From Rhynochetos jubatus (lineage: Eukaryota > Chordata > Aves > Eurypygiformes > Rhynochetidae): 64,000 nt of DNA. Location of the stretch: assembly GCA_027574665.1 (NCBI GenBank), contig CM050690.1:34256357-34320356 (forward strand), read 5' to 3'. Position 1 is the stretch's first letter; each line of letters begins with the position of its first letter. Below the pieces are notes generated by a model. It ran no database searches, had not been told where the DNA came from, and worked only from the letters and a program-made list of their open reading frames with translations. Below, in pieces: positions 24,801-36,173 of this stretch. The position numbers and the translations under genes were made by a program.

Positions 24801-26242
24801 ATTTGTACCGTTTTCTTTCCTTTTGCTCACACACAGGCTCTGGTGCCATACCAAAGACAACAGCATTCAGTCCCTTAGGCCTGGTCATTCCCAACGCTTA
24901 ATTTAGTAGCTCAATTTGTTTCTTGAATGAGTGAAGGAGTAAACATGAAGGTGATTAATTCAGCCTTTAGGGCAAGAGGCCAAAAAGAGGTGTCAGAGAA
25001 GCATTGCTTAACATCCATCCTGACCATGACTGGCAGTATCCCAGGCTCAGAGACAGCAGCCCCTGGCTCTGGCATCAGGAAAATTAATCTGTTGTGTCCA
25101 TGTGAATCACCGGCTCCTATCTTCTTCCCTGCATCAACTTGGAGCTGTGGATTCGTCAGTGGCAGCTGTATTAGGCAAAAACAAAAACCAAACTCAGGGT
25201 AAAGGTAAGGATCTCCACACAGACTGCAACTGTGTCCCTAAAGACATTCATGGCATAGTGATATTAAAAGTAAGAGCATGTGCAGCATACAAACTGTAGG
25301 AGCTAAGCTAAGTAGTTATGTCCCCTCCTTTTTGTACAGTGGTAAAGATAAGAATAAGAATACAGAGGTTTATATTCTCATAAGAATACAAAAGTTTAGT
25401 GAAAGATATTTTCATACCTAAACCCACCAAATTGAGCAATGTTGTCACAGTGTAGAGCAATGCTGAAGAGCCACAGCTCTTGAGAATTAAAATAAACAGT
25501 AAATATTAAACCAAAGGAGGGAGCAAGAAAATTTTCAAGGGATCTGCACAAATATCATTGTGACAAAGAGTGCAGTTTCCTCTTTTAAAGCAGGAGGCCG
25601 TGTTTTCATTTGGTGTTATACCCTGCAGCAAATATGAAGGTAGTTCATTTCCTTCGGTGAGGAAAGGCAGAAGACAAAAGCTGGTCTCTGGAGGCTGAAC
25701 TGTGTTATTCTGTACGTGAAGATTTGTCAAAGAATGTAGAATAAGCACCCGTTGGCTTCATGGCTGTCTTCCCTGCTAACAGTGGGTCAGTCACAGGTGC
25801 TGGCAAAAACCCGACCAACCTACAGAATTTTACCAGGGAGGGCTTTGTTATTTTAACACCACATTCAGGGAGTTCCTAGTTTGCTCTGATTTGAAGTGCT
25901 CCTTATGAATAAAGTGAAAATAAAATGAGCTGCGGAAGGAACCTGAATAAACAGCAAAACCCCTATTTTCAAATACAACAGCTAAGGAAACAACCGTGCG
26001 ACATCTGTGCACAAAATACACTGTCGGGGGTGAAACTGGATTGTAGTTTCACTCTGTAGCCATGCTGTCCTCCCTGTATTTGTCATACAGTTGTCATGTG
26101 TCTGTACCCTGGTAGGCATCTGAGGGCCAGGAAGAGCACTGAAGAAAATGCCTTTCTAGGGGCTTTGGGGAAGTTTCTGGGAACTTACGAAAACCGTAGG
26201 ACAAGTAGTCAAGCAGTCATAACTCCCTGAGGGACATCCTTT
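21801..26242. other. Non-coding stretch; small perfect hairpin at 22.8 kb
   Basis: No supported gene or repeat in about 4.4 kb. TAGTCTGC-AACA-GCAGACTA at 22,809-22,828 is a perfect 8-bp stem with a 4-nt loop. At 23.16-23.39 kb long frames occur on both strands (61 and 77 codons), but neither product is recognisable. Confidence 0.45.
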
Positions 26243-26388
26243 CACAGATTCACAGAGTGTTCGGGGTTGGAAGGGACCTCTAGAGATCATCCAGTCCAAC
26301 CCCCCTGCCAGAGCAGGATCCCCTAGAGCAGATCACACAGGAACAAGGCCAGGCGGCTTTGGAAAGTCTCCAGGGAAGGAGACTCCAC
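26243..26388 (-). mobile_element. CR1 LINE 3' end fragment
   Basis: On the + strand this reads as the reverse complement of the CR1 3' terminus: CACAGATTCACAGAGTG at the end, then GGTTGGAAGGGACCTCTAGA, GATCATCCAGTCCAACCCCC, CAGAGCAGGATCCCCTAGAG and finally CCAGGGAAGGAGACTCCAC. Only about 145 bp of the element remain; it is 5'-truncated at about 26,388 where similarity stops. The remaining part is well preserved, so it is younger than the L3-like relics in this window. Confidence 0.93.
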
Positions 26389-28629
26389 CAAAGAAGGAGA
26401 CTTTCTGATGCCAACACCTTTCCCCAGAATTTTCTGGAAAATAGGAGCCCTAGTGGGCACTTGGCTCTCACAGGAGGCCAGGAATGCAGTTGCGAAGCGC
26501 CTGAGATGATAGCACTGGGAAACGTGTCCAGCAGAAGACAGAGGTGGTGGTGTATCCTCAGCTGTGCTCCTCTCATCTCAGTAAAAAGCATCAGGCTATA
26601 TTTACAAATGAGTTATAGCAGACACTGCCATTTTTGGGGCTGGACTGAAATCACAGGCAGGAAGGAAAGCAGAAATTTCCATTATTTCTTTGTGGTGTCA
26701 GACGATATACTGGGGAGCTGGTTTCGGTGACTTTTGCCTTTGCAACCTAAGCAACATGGGCTGTCCCAGGAAGCTGGTCGTTTGGAAGCTCAGTCTTCAT
26801 CAGTCTGAAGATCAAAAGACAGCAGTTATTTGTAGGGAGGAGGGTAGTAATGGAGGTTTTCAAGGAAAAAATATGTTGCAATGTAAACCGTCAAAATTAC
26901 TGAAGACTGAAAACGGCATGGGTTCTGGTATCACTGACAAATCTGCTCTTACCCCACACCCCACTTCAAGCTTGCAGGCTGTACTACTTCAGTGCTGCCA
27001 CAAGCTTGGCTGGACACAGTAGGCCACTGCAGCAAAGGGTATCTGTTTGAAGAAAAGCCTATTTTTCCAGCCACACCTGTGTTTCCAGCTGGCATTAGCT
27101 GAGTACGAATATAAAACAAGCTATTTCAATTAGCTTGTTCTTCAAGCAGAAATATCTTTTCTTAAAGACAGATGCTGTTTGAGGCACTGCACTGGAAAAG
27201 ACAAGTTATTTTTTCACAGTGATGAAATTTTAATCTGTTTACTGAGTAAAACTCGTGACAATATATTTCAGAGGGTATTCCACAATGTTTTTTGCTAATA
27301 GCGGTAATAACCCCCAATATTGCCAACATTTGGCCTTTTTCCCTGTGCTCTTGCCTAAGTGTTTGCAGGATTCAGATCTATGTTCCTCTAAGGCTTTTGG
27401 CAGTTGTCCGTGCCTTTTTTTCATTTACTGTCGTAAAACATGCAAGAAGCAGTGGTTTCTTGAGTTGCATTTTTCCAAATGGGTTCCGACTTCTCCTGAC
27501 TTACCAGATTCAAGGAAGGGATGAGAGATTAGTGCAACGTGAGGGCTGGGAGATGAAAATAACGTAGGCTTAGGAAACCCGAGGCTTTGTTCTAGGTCTA
27601 TGGAGGAGCACAGACATTGTGAAGTGGAAGAGGAAGATCCATCTTGAGGCATGAGTGGCAAACAACACAGACGTATCTCCCAAGGTGTACTATGCCCTCA
27701 GTATGCCCTCAGAGCCTTTCAGGAGAATGACAGCCTTCTATCGCTTGGCTACACACCTATTTTCTGGGTGGCGGCGATAAGATCATGCTGAGGTCTGTGA
27801 GTATGATTGAATTCAACCTCAGGCAGAAGATTATATTGATACAGATAATCTGGTCCCTAAAGTAAGCTTGGTGGCCTCAGCTAATTCAATTTATGGGCTG
27901 CTTTCCTTATTGCAGGAATCCCAGGAGGAACTTGCATTCATCAGAGGCTTGATCTACAAAAGGTGCTAAGCTTTGCCATCTCCAGTTAATTTTATGTGAG
28001 GCTGTGGGTGCTTGCACCTCTGAAACTCAAGCCTTACACGTGATGCATGAAGAATCTGCCACATTCAGTGTCTCATTATCCAGGAGCATAAAAATGATTG
28101 AAAGAGGGGGAAAAAACAACAAACCCGAACTTCATAAACATTCATTAAAGTCCATCATGGGTATCTAAGCAGCATGATAGCACAACAATATGTCAGTTGT
28201 CACTTTGTAGCATGCAAGTTTTATTCCCAAATTACCCCAGTAACCTAAATAAGAAAGGCAAAATGCTCAAAGAATATGGCCATCTGGAATACATAATGTG
28301 GAAAGATCTGCAATGCATTACATGGTCTGGAAAGTGGCTGGTTGAATTCCAGAGAGCTAAGATAGACTTCAAAGTCTGGCCGCACATCAGTGAAACTGCT
28401 GATCAGCTCAGATATTTAAAGTGGGTGTAGATGAATGAATTTATTACATTTTTTATCTGTTGCATTCATATAGGAAAACATGACTGTAGACAGGTTCTCC
28501 ATCGATTTCATGCTTGGTTCTTTTGGTTTTAACTGTATAGTATATTTTCAAAATTTTACATCATATTGTGGTTGTACTAAAAGGGTATTTTCCCTTAGTT
28601 TATAATACCATTGTGGAAAGAAAAGGGAT
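26389..28629. other. Non-coding stretch; possible conserved element near 27.1 kb
   Basis: About 27,065-27,200 reads like conserved noncoding DNA and includes a perfect 7-bp inverted repeat CAAGCTA...TAGCTTG at 27,118-27,138. The remainder is unremarkable. Open frames of up to 123 codons at 26.36-26.73 kb begin in the CR1 fragment and look like chance. Confidence 0.4.
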
Positions 28630-28770
28630 GGGAGAGGGGAGGGAAGAGGGAAGAGGGAAGAGGGAAGAGGGGAGGGAAGAGGGAAGGGAAGGGAAGGGAA
28701 GGGAAGGGAAGGGAAGGGAAGGGAAGGGAAGGGAAGGGAAGGGAAGGGAAGGGAAGGGAAGGGAAGGAAA
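28630..28770 (+). repeat. Polypurine tract with (GGGAA)17
   Basis: A 141-nt stretch contains only G and A on the + strand. It begins with degenerate GAGGGAA 7-mers (about 28,640-28,680) and becomes 17 perfect GGGAA units at 28,681-28,765. The gradual shift from a 7-mer to a 5-mer unit suggests growth by slippage. Long homopurine mirror-like tracts can form intramolecular triplexes (H-DNA), and the GGG runs with AA loops could form quadruplexes. All three forward frames read through it, which explains the KREEGRGKR- and REGKG-type open frames here; these are not genes. Confidence 0.97.
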
Positions 28771-31700
28771 TATTCAAATACCTCAAAAAGTATTGGGCAA
28801 CTTTAATTCTTAAGTAATGAAAGAAATATCAAGTTGGGTTTCCAATTTGGCTTTGTTTTTAACTAAACCCAAATACATCCACCATTTGGGATTTTTCATA
28901 TTTTTAGTTCAAACAGCTTTCTCTTGAATTAATTGCCATATCTGACTTTTATTTACACAGACTTCCAGCTTTTCTACTTTTTGTTTGAGAAAGGGAAAGA
29001 AAGATGAAGCCATACACTTCATTATTTTCCCTGTGCTGATCCCAGAATCACATGCATCAGAACTGGGCTTTGATGTGTTCAAGGTATATTTTACCTAACC
29101 TATGAATGAAAAAAATGAATCTCCACACTTTGATTGTCTATAGTGGGACAAATTAATTATTCCACTCTTCTTTTCCCTCTCTTGGTATTGTTACTATAAC
29201 TTACATAAAGAGACCTTCACTAGACTCTCCAAAGGTAGAACTACTCTAACTAAGCATGATTTTACTATTCAGCCTATTATTTAGACACTGAAATTAACTA
29301 TGAGTAACAAACACAAGATTTTTTCTATAAAACAGAAAAATGCTGCTCATGACAGTTTTTTCCTATATTAGAGTGTATTAGCTTTTGTACTGAGCATTCT
29401 TCACTACATGACTCAAAGTTTCCTCTTTATACAGTACAAGTATGAAGTATACTGTTGGGAGAGCTGTTTTTAATTGACTTTTAATTAATATGCAATACAT
29501 GACAGCAAATTATAGTGTAATTATAATGCATGGTACTGGCTGCAATGGAGTAAGAGAACTGTCCATGGGAAACATGTTTTTGGTTGGGTTTTTCAGGTTT
29601 TAGCCTCCCAAGGCTCATACCAAAATCCCAGTATGGATCATGCATTTTCCCATCCTCCAGCTAGGCTAGCACACACTCAGGAAGACGCAGAAAAATGCCT
29701 TCAAATACTGTCAATAGATCAGCACATACAGCACAGCAGAAATCACACTACTCTCTTAAAACTGTCATTTCCCTTTCAGGAGGGTAAGAATAATTATCTT
29801 AAAATAGTGATGGCCTTGGAAGATAGATTGTTTTCCCCAGGATTTTTTTGCCATCCCATTAATGAAGTCACTGAGGAAGATTGATATATTCTATTTGGCT
29901 ACCTCTGTGTACAGTTTTGACCTAAATCAGTAAAGTTAGTAGAGATTCCATGCGGTCATGCGGACATGGGAAGAAGAATGGACAGGAGCAGCAGCAAGAA
30001 AACGTGTCCCTTGTTGAAAGGGGGGTTTAGTTAAGGACCAGTAGTTGTTGCAGCCAGAGTGGACTTCAGGCAGCTGTGACTGTAGATCACACAATTATGG
30101 CAACCACCATCTCCCTTCCAAGGAAGTTCCTCCAAAGTTCTCTGAAGCCTTTTCAGTTTCGCATTCTTCACCAAAGCCTCAAGAGCTGAGGTCTGAGGTG
30201 GTTTGCCTCATTATTCTTGCCAACATCTTTCAAACATCCATACAGACAATCCCTATGGTCATTTGGATCATCAGCTTCCTGTTTCTCCTGAACCCAGATG
30301 TGAGAAATAATCTAATATGGCAAAAGAGAAAAGGAAAATTTAAAAAAAAGAAAAAGAAAAAAGTTGGCTGAGCATTTCAAAACCTTCACACGCCACAGAA
30401 GTTTGGGTGTCATTTTCCTCATGTTTCATTCATACCTTTAAAAGAAGAGGAAAGGAAAACATGTACTTAATCAAAATCCCAGCCGCACTTCCTGAGCCTA
30501 TGTGTTTTACAGATGGGAAGACTCAGAAGACAGATTGATTTTTAATCAACATTAAATAAGGAAGAGCATCTGCTTCATGTAGTAAAAATGTACCCTGTAG
30601 TCCTAGTCATCCAACACTGCTGCTGGCAGCATGAGTGACTCCATGATAGGGAAAGTATGGTGGTAGCACATTGCCTACCAGAAGCACACTACCTGGGCAA
30701 AGGGTGACCTGTGGTAGAAAAACGATCTAAAAATCAGTGTTCAAGCCTTCATTTACCACGCCAGAGATTAGATGAAAAGAGCAACTCATCATAAAATAAA
30801 ATAAAATGTTTCTTCATTATAGAAATAAATCCAAAACAACTGACTGTTCAAATAGCTAACATTTCCAAAATGACTGCAGACAGGGTCTAAACTTTGTTGT
30901 CTACTTGCAGTCTCATTGTTTTTTAAGCAAAAGAGTGTGAAAACAAAAATGGCTTGGATAATTGGCTGGAGTATTTTATTCTCCCTATACGACTTGCTAT
31001 TTGCAAGTGAAGCTCCTATTGGAGGAAAAGGAATTGAGCTTTATGTGCACTCAAGCAAGGCTAGTAGCTGTAAGAACACTGCCATGATTCGTTACAGTTG
31101 TCTTCATGCTTTAGAAAACAAAATTTCAAAAAGCATAAAATCAAGGTGTTTTAGGAACTATGAACAAAACCCAAACATAATAGTTGACATGAACAACTCA
31201 TCAGTAACTTGGAGGATAACTTTTTATTAATTCATCCAGAAAATATTTGCTAACTATTATGATGTTTACAAAAACAGGTTCACTTTGAGAATGACCCATC
31301 CACAGAAAACAAATGTTCCGTAGATAGATAACCACTTTTCAAGAAAATCAGTTCATCTTGCTGTAGAAAGGTGTGATAAACATGCTAAACTAAGAACAGT
31401 AACACAAACCTGAGTGCAATAATCTGCTAAAAAGTCTGAAGCACACCAGATATAGCTACTTTGGGAAGGAGTTTGGCACTCAGGCCAAAAGATTTCAGCT
31501 TTTAGAAAGTCAAGAATCACTCCAGTTAATTATAATGAGATTTGACCTTGCAGTCTTCAGGCCTACTTTATAAACTGGACTTCTGAGGGCTGTTTAGCAG
31601 AAGCATAAGCTAATATCATACCCCATGCTCAAAGAAAGAGCTAGCAGGTAAGAGGAAAAGGCGCTGCAGGGCTGAAGAAGACCCCAAAACTCAGGACTCT

Positions 31701-32602
31701 GCTGCAAAAATTTCTAGGACACAGTAGTCTTCATTTTTTTGAGCAATTTCTGCCAGGCCAAGATTTTATTTTGCAGAGGTTAACCCAGTAGTTTTGAGGC
31801 CAAAGTAAAGCTTTGACTTGCTTATCAACTAGCCAGTGCATACTAAGAGTATACTCAGTCTTGCCTACACTTGCTAAAACACGTTACTCCAAAGGTTCTA
31901 GAGTCACTTTTAAGGATACTAATGGCGTATCCTTTAAAGATCTTAAAGACAATCCAGATTGCGTTCAGTGTCATTTAAAAGAAAAGAGGGGGGAAAATAT
32001 GTATCCTCTCCTTATTAGCAGAAGGAAGACTGTTGTGTAGCAGACAGAGAAAATAAACTGACTCTCCTTCTTCCTGGCGGACTGAGTACTCCTACTCCCC
32101 TTTTGAAGGAGCTGCAGCTTCTAGCTCACACCTAACACAACGGTGGGTTTTGAAGGAAAACTTTGTATTATGAGGGGTGTGTAGTGGAAAAAGTGACCAT
32201 ATGTAAGAAATATGGTAGTGGTAGCACTGGAGGGAGAAAGTGAAAGCTTGAGAAAAATGCTAAGTAACTCATCTGAGGTGTTCCTGGGGTCACAGGGCCT
32301 TGCATATCTCCTAAAATCATTATACTCGACAGTCAGTCAAGACCAAGCTTGCCAGTCAGTGTTTACTGAAAGTCTGAAAGCAGGACACTTATCTGTTCAG
32401 TTTAGTTTTACATGCATGCCTTTCACTTTTGTCTTCCTGTCCTGCTTGATGTTTTGTCCTAGTCTCATTTAAATGTTCCATTTTTTAGAACGGTTTAATA
32501 ACTTTTCAAAGCATTTAATTTCCTTTTTGTCAATCTAAGCCAAAACACAGACTATATTCCATTTTACTGATGCTTGACCATGAGGATTTTTTTTAATCTA
32601 GC
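28771..32602. other. AT-rich non-coding stretch
   Basis: Very AT-rich unique sequence without recognisable repeats. A purine-rich A/G run near 30,340-30,362 is minor. Frames of 104-108 codons at 30.05-30.37 and 30.92-31.23 kb show no recognisable protein. Confidence 0.5.
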
Positions 32603-32624
32603 CACACATGCGTGCGCACGCGTG
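32603..32624. repeat. Alternating purine-pyrimidine tract with GCGTGCGCACGC palindrome
   Basis: Twenty-two bases alternate strictly between purine and pyrimidine. At the centre is the perfect 12-bp palindrome GCGTGCGCACGC (32,610-32,621). CATGCATGCACG and a (CA)n run follow downstream. Such CG/CA alternation is the classical left-handed Z-DNA-forming pattern. The CpG content is unusual for this AT-rich neighbourhood. Confidence 0.75.
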
Positions 32625-35600
32625 AGCATGCATGCACGTTCACACACACTTCAAAAACACGCCAATCTGTTACAAATCAGAAGGCAATCTTCAGCCCAAA
32701 TTCCTCAGGAGCTCATTCAGGGGCTTTTTCAATGACAATAGGAGGAATATTCCTCTTGTTCACAATTATTTAATGGAGAAATATCTAGATTGTTTTCGGA
32801 GAACCATCCAGCAGAGGAGTGTGTCCCATTAGAAAACTAAGCTTTCTTTGAGAATCACTGATGATGAAAAGCTGTACTTATTTTGCCATGCAAACTATGC
32901 AGTTTAATGTGTAGTCCCCTTAGGGGGTGACATGGAAAAAAGACCTAACTAAAGTCTTCTGATCTAATGCCCAAAATATATTGCATTTCTTCGCTTTATA
33001 TATTTTAATGAAAAAAATATTTTAAAAAGGTGCATATTTAGACATAAAAGAACCCAAACAATTTAAAATAATTACATTGTAAATGTCAGTTCTTCATAAA
33101 TGAACCACTAAAGCATATAGAGCTGGATCAGGGATACATTATCAACCAGGTATCCCTTTTTTAAAAGCTGCATTCCAGCAGTTTTAAAAAGCAAATCATA
33201 ATGTCTTTGAAGGGATATTATCTTTGTGTGGCTGAAGTCCATTTCTTATCTCTTGTGGTTGATTTCAAGGAAAATCTCAGTGCCATTAGTGTGGTCTTGT
33301 TGCAGTCTTGCAACGACCACCCTCCATGTGCTTCTCCAGTTTCCCATCCTAGGCTAGAGCTACGCCACTTCCCTGTGCACCTGCAGCTGTGTAAGAGGTT
33401 GAATGGCCAGAAGGCAAGAAAGGGCACAACCTGGAAAACCCTAGGAGAGTTTAATTCTTCTGCAGCCTTCTCCGTGCTGTTTTCCTCTGTAAGCTGTGGG
33501 AGAGATCCAAAAAAAATTACGGAGCAATAGGGAGCTCACTTGCCCAGAACAAAACTGTCAGATTCCACCTGCATATGGGTGTTTTTATGAAAAAAACACA
33601 ACCAAAACCCACCTTTTTTTCCTGAAAGTCTGACAGAAATTTGCATCTTCTCCAGCAACTCAGTTTTTTCTATCCTGAGTAAAGCAGTCACAAACTGCTA
33701 TTTTTTTCTGGTTTTCAAAAGGCTGTCCCACAGCACAGTCAGTGCACAACATGAATCCTTTAACCCAAAAAGCTTGTTTGTTTTTTTTGAGGAAAAAAAA
33801 CCCATCAGCCAGTAAGATAGCTAAGATGCCTTTTCTTCATAGAGGGGGAAGGTGACTGTGATATAAAAAGGAAACCCAAAAGCAGTACTTCTTTCAGATA
33901 ACCCACGCTTAGTCCCTGGTGATCTTTGCGTACATCTTTCCTCAGGGAGCCCCAGCTTGGCTACACACAAGCAGAAATACACAAGAAAACCATGTGTTTG
34001 GCTGAGCATAACACACCTGCACTCTCTCAGGAAGACATGTGAAGTGTGCTGCCTTCTACGCCAAAAGTTGTTTGGCAGAATGCTTACTAATCATTTTTTG
34101 TTGTGTGTTTTTGTATCTAGCTTTATAAAGGATGCAGGGAATAGTGAAGCTCAGACTCCAGCCTAAATGAAGAGGATCAGTGTAGGGAAACACATCCATA
34201 TCTCCTTCATATCTGGTTGAAGAATGGCCACTTTTTGTCTCCAGCATCTCACAAGGATGCTACAGGTTTCTAGCAGGGACTCTCCCTGCCCAGGCACAGC
34301 ATCAGGCCCTGTCTAACCACTAGGTCTACTCACAGAAGTTACATATAGCTTTATAGGAATTGAATGTAGTTAGGAATATTTCCAAGATGTGTATTTTTTC
34401 CTTACAGGAATTGCGAGTAGTTAATATTTTCAAAATATATAATCTTTCTTTGTCATTATACTCTTCTGAAAATGTCAACATAATCAAAAAGTGAAAAATC
34501 AGTGCCATTTTAGCTGTAGTGTTGCATTCTACAAGAATGCAGAGGGGAAAATTCATCTCCCCTTCTTTCCTAAGTGTGCTTTATATAGACAGAAAGAGAA
34601 CGGCCAGGGTTTTAGAGACTTACAAGCCTGTATAACATAGCAGAAATCACTTTTTGGCTCTAAAATTTTGTTCACTTTGTTCACCTGAGTAAATCTATCA
34701 GTAAGAGCCAGACTAGAGGAAGAAAGAGACCAGTGTAAATCAGAAAAAATCTGTAGCAGAAGACTTCTCTCATAGGGAAAATATCCCATAAATAAGCTAA
34801 CTTTTGAAAATACATTACTAGGTCCATCCTAGTCATCACAGAGAGCATAGCATTTTACAACAGTTGACTTGCAAAGAATAGTTCTACTAACAAACATTTT
34901 CTTAATAATACCACAATTAAGCAAAGACTTCTCAAAATCAAAGCCTACATTCCATAACAAATCCTACCAAACAGTTCTAGTGTCTAAATTAAGGCTTTTA
35001 TAGTTATAAGCAGATTCCACAGGTGAAACAAATTTTTAATTTATCCATTTACTCCACCCTATTTGGGTTCAACAATATACTTTGTAAAATGGACACAGGT
35101 GCCTCACAGACATCTGCTCTTCCCACAGTAGTTATTTTATACATAGGGGTCACCATATAAAGCATTTATCTTCTAAACAGAGAGGTTTTATTTTTGTTTC
35201 GTGACATTAAGGGTCTTGTTGGAGCTTTTTCTTCCACCATGTTGGCTTCTTCCATTCTGCTTAATTGATCCGTATGTTTGCTTAAGGTATTGATCAATGT
35301 ACAAGGGAGACACCAAACCTAAGCTGTTGCTCGGGTTGTGCTGGACGAAACAGATCCAAACCATGCTTCAGTTGTAATCTCTTTCTTCCTTCACAGGGTT
35401 ACCCAACAGCTGAGATTACCATAAACTTGGAGTAAAACCTAGATTTTATTGGAGTATGAAACCTAGGAAACAACAGGTCCTTGATTCAATTCCCTTACGT
35501 TATATAAGTGTGCAGCTCCACTCTCTAGGGATGACAGGCTGTAAAGTTTTAAATAATTTAAGTAATCCAAGGCCTGTTTCTTACTGTACTTACTGGACAG

Positions 35601-36150
35601 TCTCTTAACTGTGAAGAGCAGTTCTTCAGACAAAACTCTGAAGAGCAAGAGAATGAAGTAGAAATACCATTTATAAGTTTCTAAAATAACTGTATAAAAG
35701 TATTTTATATTCCTTTATGTGTTGGATATGATATTAAACATTCTCTGTTTGACAATGGCTACAGGAATTTCAGAAATGTAATAAAGCCATAGTTTTGAAG
35801 TGAAATCATCCATGGTGTGGGCTAATTGAGTTTTGAAAAATAATGGATCTACCTGCCCGAAGAAAAAGCCAAAAAAGTTCTGCTTTGTGGATATTCAAAT
35901 GCATAAAATGTTTTATTGCTACTACATTTCTGCTCCAAGTTGCTTTTCTAACAGTAAATCTATTTAAAAGTTATTCATGGTGATACAGAAGACAATGGTT
36001 TCTGGATGCTTGGGATTATGCATTTAAAATGCACGTGCATGTTTCTAACTGAGCTTCAGAATACATTGCTGTCCTTTAGATAGCATGCATTTATCTTAGC
36101 AAATTATGAAAATCAATTTCTTTACTGTCTTTACTGTCTTCTTTTTGCAG
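32625..36150. other. AT-rich non-coding stretch
   Basis: No supported gene. A C-box-like TGATGA at about 32,860 is not accompanied by a well-placed D box and paired ends, so no snoRNA is called. Repeats are limited to short A/T runs. Confidence 0.5.
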
Positions 36151-36173
36151 ACGAATATCTCCGTGACAAACAG
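36151..36173 (+). other. Candidate 23-nt microexon
   Basis: A strong 3' splice-site-like signal precedes it: a pyrimidine-rich run with a duplicated TTTACTGTC (36,121-36,138) and then TTCTTTTTGCAG. The next 23 bases end in CAG followed by GTATAG, an acceptable 5' splice site. A TGC just before the AG matches the pattern SRRM4 uses at neural microexons, and a GCATG (Rbfox-type) lies about 65 bp upstream at 36,083-36,087. One reading (EYLRDKQ, phase completed by the previous exon) is open to the donor; another gives TNISVTN. At 23 nt it would change the reading frame. I do not recognise the peptide, and chance splice-like pairs are common. Confidence 0.25.

Noticed and set aside
28681..28765. 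Regularly spaced repeats, considered as a CRISPR array
   Set aside because: These are contiguous 5-mers without spacers in a eukaryotic setting.
28568..28817. Open frames rich in K/R/E/G repeats and, on the other strand, F/P/S/L repeats
   Set aside because: They are translations of the GGGAA polypurine tract.
32855..32960. C/D snoRNA, because of a TGATGA box
   Set aside because: No D box (CTGA) with matching terminal stem at a suitable distance.
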